A stretch of 64,000 nucleotides of DNA from Verrucomicrobiota bacterium (GTDB lineage: Bacteria; Verrucomicrobiota; Verrucomicrobiia; Limisphaerales; Pedosphaeraceae), in NCBI GenBank assembly GCA_021325145.1, contig JAJPHR010000049.1, positions 102,661-166,660 of the forward strand, given 5' to 3'. The stretch's first letter is position 1. The number at the start of each line of letters is the position of its first letter. A program made the translations under genes and the position numbers. The notes below the pieces were generated by a model, which worked only from the letters and a program-made list of their open reading frames with translations, was not told the origin of the DNA and ran no database searches. Below, one piece after another: positions 11,901 to 19,464 of the stretch.

Positions 11901-11941
11901 CCACCAACTCGACGCTTTTCTATATCCTGCTCTCACCTTGA
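5945..11941 (+). CDS. Giant secreted LamG-BACON-NHL three-module protein
   Basis: About 1,998 aa from the ATG at 5945, which starts a signal peptide (hydrophobic core LALFLCAMMVSHALLA). The mature protein is three tandem modules of about 625 residues. Each has a LamG/concanavalin-like fold (LTFEAWVNPS, then HVAVTFDGTNKQFY.NG and GEVRIWNT), a BACON-like immunoglobulin domain ending in TRTGTLTIAGQTVTV, and an NHL-type propeller of about six blades built on GVAVDGAGNVYFAD and IKEWVAASNTVVTLVSSGL. A second BACON-like segment follows (DQSWLT...VSFSF). A short module (YTVLGSTN...W.PLG..FYILLSP) closes the protein. It probably binds carbohydrate or protein at the cell surface. No catalytic domain is visible. 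A 55-nt stretch is identical in modules 2 and 3 (9042-9096 and 10944-10998), which points to recent duplication or gene conversion. Confidence 0.88.
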   Translation: MKIPRVVDPFRLALFLCAMMVSHALLASTNNSLLCNGSTQYVSVPANTNLTPTPLTFEAWVNPSVATCNTILSRGDGGGQSDFIFTVGYNGSFCGVMNAAFWGAGAWDASASVIPLNAWTHVAVTFDGTNKQFYLNGALDRIVARPGTLYQSGTAMYLGRQGTNCNCNSFHGLLGEVRIWNTIRTPSEITADMAFSSGAQPGLVAYYPLDEGSGTNAFDASGNGNDGTLNGGATWANSGPPASPPPISLGGTNFLLGPAAGTASVNLSVSIGASATNNAPWLHASPTNKSGFNLLFNLDANTGLTRTGTLTIAGQTVTVQQAGSGYVAASGLATLVASGTNSPQGLAMDGIGNVYFADSGSGAIKKWVAASNSVVTLVSTGLASPNAVALDGAGNIYICDQGHQAIKELVLSNNTVITLVSTGLTIPAGLAVDRAGNVLIGDARSNVVKLWNTATNGLSTLFSLTSPFGVTVDASGVVYVANGGGVWKWTAASGLSQVVPSSVHAIAVAVDGGGNVYFADNFTHTVGEWIAASNIVVTLASTQNGPTGLALDPAGNLFSAQTVTNVLEELPHAFVNATPKIEIAGVGNDTLPVVVPSTASLLPNYFPTSSQPWVTVTGFTNGIVSFSYTENGAISGIAYLNVLGQPVEVIQMDGYSFRGNGTNQYVSVPANPSFTPTQLTFEAWVNPSAATCNTILSRGDGSNGGLTDYIFDVGYDGATCGVMKMGFFGVGVWDASASTIPLNTWTHVAVTFDGTNKQFYINGMLDRTAPRPGLLYQSGSALYIGRQGSSCNCNYFNGALAEVRIWDTVRSASQIAADMSYSSGAQPGLAAYYHFNEGSGVNAMDASGQGHNGLVALGTSWTNSVPTFPGWLTATNLVEAPAAGTDSVFVSVFAGWIATNNASWLHLSPTNQSGMGAARVTFSFDGNTGATRTGTLTIADQTLTVTQAGSNYVAAPAPVAPLVASGLNDPWGMAVDRAGNVYFADLLNNALKEWLAASNTVISLVSTGLSFPSYPALDTAGNVYFSDRGNHALKEWVAASNTVVTLVSSGLQNPTGVAVDLAGNVYVADFSANALKEWVAANNSLITLVSSGLTNPEGVAVDVFGNVYVCSIYNNTIQEWLAASNTLVTLISSGLNQPYGVALDVMGNVFISDTGHAAIKEWIAASNTLTTLSSSGVGAPSGVAVDGMRDVYIADYNNQAIKVLPRAFLDPTPRFEPRSAGSDALPPVVPVTAEQFPAFAPVSDQSWLTLNRVSNGIVSFAFSQNIGPARTAHVTVLGQDTLITQSSSSSLFFNGTNQFVTVPASPSLTPTPVTFEAWVNPSVATCNTILSRGDGGGFTDYVLQIGYDGTSCSSMKLGFFGAGGWDFSASSIALNTWTHVAVTYDGAQKKFYINGQLDSTADRAGSLNQSGTNMFLGRQGTVCNCSYFNGQLAEVRLWNVTRSASQVSADMGFFPGPERGLVTYYHLNEGGGTIANDASGNGHNGTLNSGAGWTNSPPPLPGILGVAGLVEGPAAGVDSVVLSDFGGWTVTNNTTWLQLNPANPSGFGNTNLFFNFSANTGATRTGTLGIAGRTLSVTQAGAAYVAAPAPVTTLANSGSSLFDPVGVAVDGAGNVFTADTGHNLIKEWLAASNAVISLVSTGLASPFYPTLDAAGNVYFSDHNHVALKEWVAASNTVVTLVSSGLVSPAGVAVDWAGNVYVADGNTLKEWVAASNSLVTLVSSGLTNPMGITVDVSGNIYLACPGSHAIFEWFSASNSLVTLVSSGLGLPYDVKVDGGGNLYIADPGANAILQWSPAGGTLTTLVSSGLKNPFGVAVDAAGNIYIADSGNNALKELPRAFVDPTPKFEAPGAGSDFLPAVLPATADLLAPFGPGSDQSWLTINGASNDVVSFSFPQNSGTLRTAHVNVLGQSVPITQYGSIGLATSLTGAQFLTNGSFQFTFTNLPGGTYTVLGSTNISLPIAQWTPLGAPTENPPGQYQFTDPAPTNSTLFYILLSP
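6030..11710 (+). repeat. Three tandem 1.9-kb coding modules
   Basis: The LamG entry motif FEAWVNPS.ATCNTILSRGDG recurs at about 6110, 7985 and 9890, giving a period of about 1.87-1.90 kb. The boundaries are approximately 6030-7900, 7905-9810 and 9815-11710. Module 2 and 3 propeller blades are the most similar at the DNA level. Confidence 0.85.
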
Positions 11942-12180
11942 TCGAAGCGGCAATTCCAAATGCCACCCTCATGCCTGCATCGGTGACGCGCAGCACCGTC
12001 AGAACCGGTTGTGGCTGCGGGTGCGCATCTCGGCAAATACCGACGGCACTATGCCAGCCCCCGCCTTGAATTACTTGTTCGAGTGCCAACTGAATGGCTC
12101 CCTCCTCCGCCCCAGGCTGCTTGTCGCACTTAATCCAGTAGTTTGACCTTTCCGGCAGACACAGTACCTTATGGTTCTTT

Positions 12181-12726
12181 ATGGCAGACCAAAACCAGTC
12201 TCAACCATCGTTTTTCGGCCGCCTGGGCACCGCCTGGGCTTGCTTCTGGCGCGCTTTGGGCAGCCCGGAATTCGCGCAACGCGTGGCTGCTTTGCTGCAG
12301 CCGCCGCCCCCATCTCAGCCAAAAACCGCCGAACTGCCCCCCGAACGGGTCCATGCCTCAGGCCTCTTCGTCCTTTCCATGCTGCAACGCGAGGGGCGTC
12401 TGATCGATTTTCTCCAGGAGGACGTTGCCTCGTTCTCCGATGCCGACATCGGCGCGGCGGCGCGAGTGGTGCATTCCGGCTGCCGCAAAGTCCTGGCCCA
12501 GTGCCTCGCACTCGAACCGGTTTTGAGAGAGGCCGAGGGCGCCAAGGTCACCGTCCCGTCCGGTTTTGACGCGCAGCGCATTCGGCTCACGGGAAATGTC
12601 GCGGGCCAGCCGCCTTTCCGCGGCGCGCTCAAACACCACGGCTGGGCCACGACGGCGGTGCGCCTGCCCGCCGTGTCTGAGACGCTTGATCCGCGCGTGC
12701 TTGCGCCAGCGGAGGTGGAACTTTAA
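12181..12726 (+). CDS. DUF2760 domain protein, Hsp70-associated
   Basis: 181 aa. The C-terminal two thirds show the DUF2760 pattern: SGLFVLSMLQREGRLIDFLQ, then VHSGCRKVL, VTVPSGFD..RIRLTGNV and the tail FRGALKHHGWA. The N-terminal part has an aromatic segment (FFGRLGTAWACFWRAL) that may be amphipathic or membrane-associated, then a proline-rich linker. The biochemical role is unknown. From general knowledge the family is commonly encoded next to Hsp70 genes, and here the stop codon lies 18 bp before an Hsp70 start. A role as a cofactor or substrate adaptor for the two downstream chaperones is inference from context. Confidence 0.85.
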   Translation: MADQNQSQPSFFGRLGTAWACFWRALGSPEFAQRVAALLQPPPPSQPKTAELPPERVHASGLFVLSMLQREGRLIDFLQEDVASFSDADIGAAARVVHSGCRKVLAQCLALEPVLREAEGAKVTVPSGFDAQRIRLTGNVAGQPPFRGALKHHGWATTAVRLPAVSETLDPRVLAPAEVEL

Positions 12727-12744
12727 TTTTCCCTGGAGATTTTC

Positions 12745-14583
12745 ATGGCTCATTACTCCATCGGCATCGACCTCGGCACCACGAACAGCGCGGTGTCCTG
12801 GTTCAACCTTGGCGAAAACAAACCGCGCGGCCGGGAGCAGACCATGCTCTCCATCCCGCAAATCACCGCCGTCGGCACGGTTGAAGAAAGGACGCTGCTG
12901 CCGTCATTTCTTTACTTGCCGAACGACCAGGAATTTCCGGCGGGCAGCCTCGCGTTGCCGTGGGACAAGAAACGCAAGGACCAGATCATTGGCGAATTCG
13001 CGCGCAGTCATGGCTCGAAGGTTCCCATGCGGCTGGTTTCCTCGGCCAAAAGCTGGCTGTGCCATGCCGGGGTTGATCGCGCCAGCGCCATTCTGCCATG
13101 GCAGGCGCCCGAGGACGTTCAGCGCATCTCTCCGCTGGGGGCGTCCGCGCGCTACCTGGGCCATTTGCGCGAGGCGTGGGATCATCAATTCAAGAAGGAC
13201 CCGCTCGCCGATCAGGAAGTCATTCTGACTGTGCCCGCCTCTTTCGACGCGGCCGCGCGCGACCTCACGCTCAAAGCCGCTGAACAAGCCGGCCTGCCGC
13301 GCGTCACCTTGATTGAGGAGCCGCAGGCCGCGCTTTATGCCTGGTGCGAGGCCATGGGCGAGAATTTCCGGAAACTCGTCCGGCCTGGCGAGGTGATCCT
13401 CGTCGTCGATGTCGGGGGCGGCACTACCGACCTCTCGCTGATTGCCGTGGCGGAAAAGGACGGCGAGGCCCAACTCACCCGGGTTGCAGTTGGCGATCAT
13501 ATCCTGCTCGGAGGCGACAACATGGATCTCGCGCTCGCCCATCCGATCAGCCAGCGCCTCGCCGCAGACGGCAAGAAGCTCGACGCGTGGCAATTCAACG
13601 CCCTCACCTTTGCCTGTCGTCAGGCCAAAGAGCAGATGTTCAGCGAGCCGAAGTTAAAGAAAGTTCCGCTGGTAATTCCGGGACGCGGTTCGTCGCTGGT
13701 CGGTGGCAGCATCAAAGCCGAATTGACCCGTGAAGAACTCACCCACGTTCTGACCGATGGGTTCTTTCCGAAAACTCCCGTCACCGATCTCCCGGAAACT
13801 GCCCGCCGAACCGGCCTCGCGCAGATGGCTTTGCCTTACGCCCAGGATCCCGCGGTCACGCGCCATCTCGCCGCGTTCCTTACGCGTCAAGCGCGTGCCC
13901 TGGCCAACGCGCACGATTCGCCGGTAAAAGTTACCGGCCAAACTTTCGTGCATCCCACCGCCATCCTGTTCAACGGTGGTGCTTTTAAAGCCACCGCGCT
14001 CAAGGAGCGAGTGCTCGAGGTATTGAATCAATGGCTGAAGGCAGATGGCGGGCAGCCAGCCAAGGAACTCGAAGGCGCCGAACTGGATCTGGCGGTGGCC
14101 CGGGGCGCGGCCTATTACGGCTGGGTGAAGCAGGGTCACGGCCTGCGCATTCGCGGCGGCACAGCTCGCGCTTATTACGTCGGCGTTGAGACCGCGATGC
14201 CCGCGGTTCCGGGCATGGAACCGCCCGTCAAAGCCTTGTGCGTCGCGCCGTTTGGAATGGAGGAAGGCACCCAGGCGGACGTGCCGCCGCAGGAGTTCGG
14301 CCTGGTGGTGGGCGAGCCGACGCGGTTCCGCTTCTTTGCCAGTTCCGTCCGCCGCGATGATCGCGTTGGTATCATGGTCGAGGATGTCGCCGGCAACGAT
14401 GAACTCGAAGAAGTCGCGCCCATCGAAACGAACCTTCCGTCCAAAGGCGGAAACGAAGGCAAATTGGTGCCCGTCAATCTTCAAGCCGCCGTTACGGAAC
14501 TCGGCACGCTGGAATTGCGCTGCCTTGAGAAAGGTGGTGCTGGCCAATGGAAGCTGGAACTGAACGTGCGCATGAAGGAATAG
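12745..14583 (+). CDS. Hsp70 family chaperone (first of a tandem pair)
   Basis: 612 aa. ATPase-domain motifs are intact: phosphate loop 1 IGIDLGTTNSAVSWF at the N-terminus, phosphate 2 VVDVGGGTTDLSLI, and the adenosine motif LFNGGAFKATALKERV. The C-terminal part is a short beta-rich region (AVTELGTLELRCLEKGGAGQWKLEL) and lacks the long helical lid and EEVD-like tail of DnaK. It is therefore a DnaK paralogue of the YegD/HscC-like class, not DnaK itself. GGAG precedes the ATG. It follows the DUF2760 gene by 18 bp and precedes a second Hsp70 by 49 bp. No dnaJ or grpE is in view. Confidence 0.92.
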   Translation: MAHYSIGIDLGTTNSAVSWFNLGENKPRGREQTMLSIPQITAVGTVEERTLLPSFLYLPNDQEFPAGSLALPWDKKRKDQIIGEFARSHGSKVPMRLVSSAKSWLCHAGVDRASAILPWQAPEDVQRISPLGASARYLGHLREAWDHQFKKDPLADQEVILTVPASFDAAARDLTLKAAEQAGLPRVTLIEEPQAALYAWCEAMGENFRKLVRPGEVILVVDVGGGTTDLSLIAVAEKDGEAQLTRVAVGDHILLGGDNMDLALAHPISQRLAADGKKLDAWQFNALTFACRQAKEQMFSEPKLKKVPLVIPGRGSSLVGGSIKAELTREELTHVLTDGFFPKTPVTDLPETARRTGLAQMALPYAQDPAVTRHLAAFLTRQARALANAHDSPVKVTGQTFVHPTAILFNGGAFKATALKERVLEVLNQWLKADGGQPAKELEGAELDLAVARGAAYYGWVKQGHGLRIRGGTARAYYVGVETAMPAVPGMEPPVKALCVAPFGMEEGTQADVPPQEFGLVVGEPTRFRFFASSVRRDDRVGIMVEDVAGNDELEEVAPIETNLPSKGGNEGKLVPVNLQAAVTELGTLELRCLEKGGAGQWKLELNVRMKE

Positions 14584-14632
14584 CCTTTGAACGCCGGCGG
14601 GCGCCAGGGCCGGGCGATTCGCTCTCTCCTGC

Positions 14633-17425
14633 ATGAGTCCGTCTCCGCACATCATCGGCATCGACCTTGGCACAACGAACTGTGCGATGGCATTCGTCGC
14701 GGTGCCGCAGAATCAGGAATCACCGGTCGTTGATTTCCCCATTCCGCAGTTGCAGCGCGTTGGCGAGGTTGCGTCACGTCCGCTGCTGCCGTCCTGCCTC
14801 TACATCCCTGGTGAACATGAACTCGCCCCTCGCTCAATCGATCTGCCTTGGGGCGAATCGCCGAAACCACTCGTGGGGGAATTCGCGCGCTGGCAGGGGT
14901 CACGGGTTCCGGGCCGATTGGTGGCTTCGGCCAAGAGCTGGTTATGTCATCCCGGCGTGGACCGTTCGGCTGCGATTTTGCCGTGGGGCGCACCGGCGGA
15001 AGTGCCGAAGATCTCGCCAGTGGAGGCCTCGGCTCGATTACTCGCGCACATGGCATCAGCCTGGAACCAGGCGCACCCTGACGCGCCCATCGCTGGTCAG
15101 GAAGTCGTCATTACTGTTCCAGCCTCGTTTGACGAAGTCGCGCGCGCCTTGACTGTAAACGCCGCGCGACAGGCCGGCTTGGAAAAATTCACTTTGGTGG
15201 AGGAGCCGCAGGCCGCGTTCTATGATTTCATCGCGCGTCACCAACGCGACCTCGCCGCCGCGCTTGCCGGGGTGCGCCTCGCGCTGGTGGTCGATGTGGG
15301 CGGCGGGACCACTGACTTTACCCTCATCCAGGCGGCCGTGTCATCCGATGGCCCGCTTCTACGCCGCATCGCGGTAGGCGATCATTTGATGCTGGGCGGC
15401 GACAACATGGATGCCGCGCTCGCCCGGTCAGTCGAGGAACGATTAACCGCCGGCGGCCGCAAACTCAGCGCGACGCAATGGACACAGCTTGTAAAGGCCA
15501 CGCGCGACGCAAAAGAATTGCTGCTGAGCGCCAATGGCCCCGAACGCCACGGGATCGCGCTGGCCGCCGAGGGCAGCCGCCTGTTGGGCGGCACACTCTC
15601 ATCCGAACTCAAGCGGGACGAAGCGGAACGGTTGATTCTGGACGGTTTTTTTCCCGCCTGCGCACCGGACGAATCGCCGCGTCGCGCCGCGCGAGTTGCC
15701 TTGCAGGAACTCGGCTTGCCGTACGCCCAGGATCCCGCGATCACGCGACACCTTGCCGCGTTTCTGCGCCAGCACGCCGGCGCTGGTTTCACCGCGCTCG
15801 GCATTCCGGCAGACGCGACTGTGACCGCGCTCCCACGGCCGGATGCGATTTTGCTCAACGGCGGAGTTTTCAATTCATCCCGAATCTCCGAGCGTCTCGT
15901 TGAGGCGGTGTCCTCCTGGTGGCCGAATGCGCCGCGTATTCCCCTGCTCCTTCATGATTCACTGGAACTGGCTGTCGCGCGCGGCGCGGCGTATTACGGC
16001 CTCGCGCGGCGCGGTCTGGGGAAACGCATTGGCGGCGGCGCGGCTCATGCGCTTTATGTTGGGCTGGCGGCGGAGAACGAGGCTGCCGCGCCACGCGCCA
16101 TCTGCCTCATACCGCGGGGACACGAGGAAGGCCAGCCTGTGGCCCTGGACTCCCGGCCTTTTAAACTAACCTTGGGGCGCCCGGTGCAGTTCCCGCTCTT
16201 TTCGACAACCTCGGACCGCGTCGACCGCCCGGGTGATGTCGTCCAGGTTGGCGATGAATTTCGCGCGCTGCCGCCGATCCATACACTGTTCAAAGATTCG
16301 AGCGGAAAGACCACCGCGGTGCCCATTCATTTGCGTGCGATGCTCACCGAATTGGGCACGCTGGAACTGTGGTGCGTCGCGAATGCTGGCGAAGGCCGCT
16401 GGCGGCTCGAGTTCGAACTGCGTGGTTCGGCAGCCAGGGCCGTCACCACCGTAACCGAGTCCATGCCCGCCCGCTCCACAGAGGCGCGGGCCATCATTGA
16501 GCGCGTTTACGGTCACCAGGCATCCGCAAGCGAGCCAAGAGACGCAAAACAACTCAGTCGCACCCTGGAAAGCGCCATTGGTCCGCGTGAGTCCTGGCGA
16601 TTGCCACTCCTGCGGGATTTATGGAGCACTTTATTTGCCGGGGCCAAGCGGCGTCGGCGCACTGCGGACCATGAACGCGTCTTCTTCCAACTGCTCGGCT
16701 ATTGTTTGCGGCCCGGGTTCGGTTACGCGCTCGATGAATGGCGGTGCGAGCAGACCTTTCGGCTATTTGCGCCAGGCCTGGAGTTTCACGCCGCGCAGCC
16801 GGTATGGAACGAGTTCTGGGTCATGTGGCGTCGCATTGCCGGCGGCTTGAATGAAGCCCAGCAACTCGAGTTGTGGAATTATCTCCAGCCGCACCTCGCC
16901 CGCAACCTTTCGCTTGCAGTGTCCAAAACTCTGCCCAAGGTCAAGGGTCCCCAGCCTCAGGGTCTCGATGAAATGATCCGCACTGCGGCATCGCTTGAAC
17001 ACCTGCCCGTCCTGGAAAAGGTTTCGCTCGGCAACTGGATTGCTGAGCGATTGAAAAATCCGGCCACCGCCGCTGGCCCATGGGCCTGGGCTCTCGGCCG
17101 CCTTGGAACTCGCGAACCCATTTACGGCAGCAGTCACAAAGCCGTATCCGCGGACCAAGCCGCGGCCTGGCTCTCACTTCTGCTGGAAGTGGGTCTGCGC
17201 TCCGTGGACAGCACCGCTTTCGCCGCAGCCCAACTTGCCCGCCTGACCGGCGACCGCGCCCGCGACCTCGACGAAGACCTCCGCACACGCACCCTCACCG
17301 CGCTCAAAGCCGCCCAAGCCCCCGAACCCTGGCTGCGCATGATCACCGAGGTCGTCGTCCTCGAAGCTGCCGACGAGGCCCGGGCATTGGGAGATACACT
17401 GCCGATCGGCCTGCAACTTCGGTGA
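14633..17425 (+). CDS. Large Hsp70 family protein with long C-terminal extension
   Basis: 930 aa. The first roughly 600 residues parallel the upstream Hsp70, with IIGIDLGTTNCAMAFV, SAKSWLCHPGVDRSAAILPW (nearly the same in both), VVDVGGGTTDFTLI and LLNGGVFNSSRISERLVEA. About 330 further residues are helical and lack low-complexity sequence (REAW/ESWRLPLLRDLW, LFQLLGYCLRPGFGYALDEWR), resembling the DUF3731-type extension of large Hsp70 proteins. Shared unusual segments indicate that the pair arose by duplication. Co-directional spacing suggests one operon with the DUF2760 gene. Client and cofactors are unknown. Confidence 0.9.
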   Translation: MSPSPHIIGIDLGTTNCAMAFVAVPQNQESPVVDFPIPQLQRVGEVASRPLLPSCLYIPGEHELAPRSIDLPWGESPKPLVGEFARWQGSRVPGRLVASAKSWLCHPGVDRSAAILPWGAPAEVPKISPVEASARLLAHMASAWNQAHPDAPIAGQEVVITVPASFDEVARALTVNAARQAGLEKFTLVEEPQAAFYDFIARHQRDLAAALAGVRLALVVDVGGGTTDFTLIQAAVSSDGPLLRRIAVGDHLMLGGDNMDAALARSVEERLTAGGRKLSATQWTQLVKATRDAKELLLSANGPERHGIALAAEGSRLLGGTLSSELKRDEAERLILDGFFPACAPDESPRRAARVALQELGLPYAQDPAITRHLAAFLRQHAGAGFTALGIPADATVTALPRPDAILLNGGVFNSSRISERLVEAVSSWWPNAPRIPLLLHDSLELAVARGAAYYGLARRGLGKRIGGGAAHALYVGLAAENEAAAPRAICLIPRGHEEGQPVALDSRPFKLTLGRPVQFPLFSTTSDRVDRPGDVVQVGDEFRALPPIHTLFKDSSGKTTAVPIHLRAMLTELGTLELWCVANAGEGRWRLEFELRGSAARAVTTVTESMPARSTEARAIIERVYGHQASASEPRDAKQLSRTLESAIGPRESWRLPLLRDLWSTLFAGAKRRRRTADHERVFFQLLGYCLRPGFGYALDEWRCEQTFRLFAPGLEFHAAQPVWNEFWVMWRRIAGGLNEAQQLELWNYLQPHLARNLSLAVSKTLPKVKGPQPQGLDEMIRTAASLEHLPVLEKVSLGNWIAERLKNPATAAGPWAWALGRLGTREPIYGSSHKAVSADQAAAWLSLLLEVGLRSVDSTAFAAAQLARLTGDRARDLDEDLRTRTLTALKAAQAPEPWLRMITEVVVLEAADEARALGDTLPIGLQLR

Positions 17426-17460
17426 ATTTCCGGCAGTCGCAACTTTACGCACTGCCGTCC

Positions 17461-17491
17461 TTGACCCCAGGCCAATAATCAAGGATATTAA
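17461..17491 (+). promoter_or_regulatory. Candidate sigma-70-type promoter of ssrA
   Basis: TTGACC (17461-17466) and TATTAA (17486-17491) are separated by 19 bp. The -10 box ends 12 bp before the first base of the tmRNA acceptor stem at 17504, the expected distance to the 5' end. The spacing is slightly long. Confidence 0.45.
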
Positions 17492-17503
17492 GCGCGTCGT
17501 TTC

Positions 17504-17854
17504 GGGGGCGTACTGGTTTCGACCTGAAAAATACGTCAGAGGCGGCATGCCGAGGACGGTTCGTTGGCCTCGTTAATCATCGAACCAAAACATAAGTGCT
17601 AACCAAGAATTAGCTCTCGCGGCCTAATGTGCCACGACGTCCGCCCCTGGACACCTGCTACGGGGGACGGACGCCACAGCAGGTTAGATCAGACGCGGGG
17701 ACCGCGCGCGGCTGGTTGAAAAAATTTCATGCGGACTAGGCAGTGCGAATCGCGCCGGGGCGTAATCGCATAGCAGAAAAAATCTCCCTGGCTAAGCATG
17801 TAGTCGCGGCTGGTTTGTTTATCAGGGACGCGGGTTCAATTCCCGCCGCCTCCA
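17504..17854 (+). ncRNA. ssrA: Transfer-messenger RNA (tmRNA)
   Basis: The one-piece tmRNA rescues stalled ribosomes by trans-translation with SmpB. The 5' end GGGGGCG (17504-17510) pairs with CGCCTCC (17847-17853), including one G-U pair, followed by the discriminator A (17854). The T arm is GCGGG-loop-CCCGC (17830-17846). The conserved TACTGGTTTCGAC follows the acceptor strand. The tag reading frame at 17598-17627 reads GCT AAC CAA GAA TTA GCT CTC GCG GCC TAA and encodes ANQELALAA, with the typical A-L-A-A degradation end. The CCA end is not encoded (GTC follows), so it must be added by a nucleotidyltransferase. smpB is not in the window. Confidence 0.97.
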
Positions 17855-17888
17855 GTCTTCGTTCCGAGCGCAGCGAGGGATGAAGACT
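17854..17888 (+). terminator. Hairpin at the 3' end of ssrA
   Basis: AGTCTTC (17854-17860) pairs with GAAGACT (17882-17888), and the stem can be extended inward by about five more pairs, including G-U wobbles. It begins at the tmRNA 3' end. There is no T-tract, so it may serve in 3' processing or as a weak terminator. The next 180 bp, up to the 3' end of the convergent gene, show no gene. Confidence 0.5.
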
Positions 17889-18071
17889 AGCGGGTGCGGA
17901 TCCAGAAGAAATGAGTATCTACTAACGGAGACAATGGTGGGTTGTTTCGTCGCCGTTCATCCAAGCGTGTAGCTCTCCGGATCACGGCTTTGGGTGCTCG
18001 CTGCTTTGGGTCGCGGGAGCATCGGAAAGTCGCTTCATCATGGAAGCACCATTCAGGAGCAGCTCACTCGC

Positions 18072-18656
18072 TCACCATTGGACAGTATAACCCTTGCCTT
18101 CCATGGCGGCCGTGAAAGCACGTTTGTAGGCATCCATTTTCTGCTGATCAATTGACTGTTGCTGGACAGTTGCCTGCTGCTGGGCGGCCTGTTGTTGCGC
18201 CACCGCTTGTGATTGCGCGTCGTTCGCCCGCCGCTGCCTGACGCCGCCGACCGTCCCGCCCGAGGCAGCGCCAATGGCAGCGCCTTTGCCGGCATCACCT
18301 GCTATGCCGCCGATCACAGCACCCGCCACGGCTCCCCGGGCGCCACCGCGCACCACGCCGCCCCTTTGTGGCGGAGGTTGGGTGTAAGGCTGCTGGGTGG
18401 TGCCTGCGGGCTGTTGCGCTTGAAGTCCTGCAGCCATGGGGTCATATCCGGACTGCTGTTTTGCCCAGACATAGGCGTCAGCCTTGTCCTTCTCCATTTG
18501 CTCCTGGCTTTGGCCATGAGCGGGATAGATCATGGGACTGACTGACGAAGTCGTTTGGGCTGGCTGGACGGTCGTTTGGGCGACAGCAACTCCAACCAGG
18601 GAAACCAGGATGCCAAGCGTGCCAAGTATTTTTTGAAATTTGCCGATAGGTTTCAT
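18072..18656 (-). CDS. Secreted glycine-zipper protein
   Basis: 194 aa from the ATG at 18656, chosen because it begins a signal peptide (ILGTLGILVSLVGVAVAQ) and is preceded by AAAGGGGAC. The middle contains a glycine-zipper segment (RGAVAGAVIGGIAGDAGKGA, then AIGAASGG) that could form a membrane-inserted hairpin, as in outer-membrane glycine-zipper lipoproteins. The C-terminal half is a Q/A-rich coiled segment ending in KMDAYKRAFTAAMEGKGYTV. There is no lipobox cysteine, so it is not an obvious lipoprotein. The function is unknown; envelope stress or surface structure is a guess. The next gene upstream on the same strand is another small exported protein. Confidence 0.72.
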   Translation of the reverse strand: MKPIGKFQKILGTLGILVSLVGVAVAQTTVQPAQTTSSVSPMIYPAHGQSQEQMEKDKADAYVWAKQQSGYDPMAAGLQAQQPAGTTQQPYTQPPPQRGGVVRGGARGAVAGAVIGGIAGDAGKGAAIGAASGGTVGGVRQRRANDAQSQAVAQQQAAQQQATVQQQSIDQQKMDAYKRAFTAAMEGKGYTVQW

Positions 18657-18873
18657 AACTTGTCCCCTTTCATTTCTCTCACTATCAAAAACTTGGTCGC
18701 AAGCGCTGGTGCTGTCAAACCAGCCCCGCGGCTGCGGACAGCATCGATCTCTAAAGATGGCCGGCGCGCGCTGCCAACGCTTAGCTCGCCAAACCGAAGC
18801 TGGTTCGGAACCACTGGGATGACACACTTAAGAACTTGTTGCGCTGCCTTGCGCTCGACCATCGACCTCCGCA

Positions 18874-19464
18874 TCACTGTTTCGGCAGGACAGAAATCCC
18901 GACTGCATCCGTGAATGTGGCCACCACCTGGTCTCCCTTCTTAAGCTGATCAAAATTCTTCACCCGTTGGTCAACTTGCAACTCGACCGTATTTCCCTCG
19001 GGGCCTTTCAATGTTACCGTGCGATTTTGATGATCAATATTCTGAACTGTCGCCGTGATCTGGCTGGTATTGACCGTCACTCGACTCGGCCCGCGTTCCC
19101 GCCCTTGCCCCGGCTCAACATAAACCTGCTGTCCTGCTCCGCTCATTGCTTCCTCCCCGGGCTTTTGGATGGATAACGCCGTTGACTCATAATACTGGAC
19201 CCGAACCCGATCTCCCTTTTTCAGTTGATTAAAGTTCGGCATGTCCTCCCCAACCTTTACCCGGACCGTGTTCCCTTGCGGGCCTTTCAAAGTCACCAGG
19301 CGGTTCTTATAATCGATATCCTGGACGGTGGCTTCCAGCGTGGCCGTTTTAGAAACGACCGCTCCTCGGTTCGGCGACTGGTCGCTTTCTGTCTGAGCCA
19401 TGGCCGGTAAAGCCATGGCCAGCAGTGAAAATAATAGACATGTGAAATATGCGTTTCGTTTCAT
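18874..19464 (-). CDS. Exported protein with two tandem OB-like repeats
   Basis: 196 aa from the ATG at 19464. GAGGAGG lies 6 nt upstream, and the start opens a signal peptide (YFTCLLFSLLAMALPAMAQ). The mature protein is an internal duplication. ATVQDIDYKNRLVTLKGPQG with NFNQLKKGDRVRVQYYESTA recurs as ATVQNIDHQNRTVTLKGPEG with NFDQLKKGDQVVATFTDAVG. The pattern (a beta strand, TLKGPxGNTV, then KKGDxV) is like the small exported OB-fold or DUF5666-type domains, and it may bind a metal or ligand. I cannot assign a role. It is probably periplasmic. It lies 217 bp upstream of the glycine-zipper gene and is probably transcribed separately. Confidence 0.72.
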   Translation of the reverse strand: MKRNAYFTCLLFSLLAMALPAMAQTESDQSPNRGAVVSKTATLEATVQDIDYKNRLVTLKGPQGNTVRVKVGEDMPNFNQLKKGDRVRVQYYESTALSIQKPGEEAMSGAGQQVYVEPGQGRERGPSRVTVNTSQITATVQNIDHQNRTVTLKGPEGNTVELQVDQRVKNFDQLKKGDQVVATFTDAVGISVLPKQ

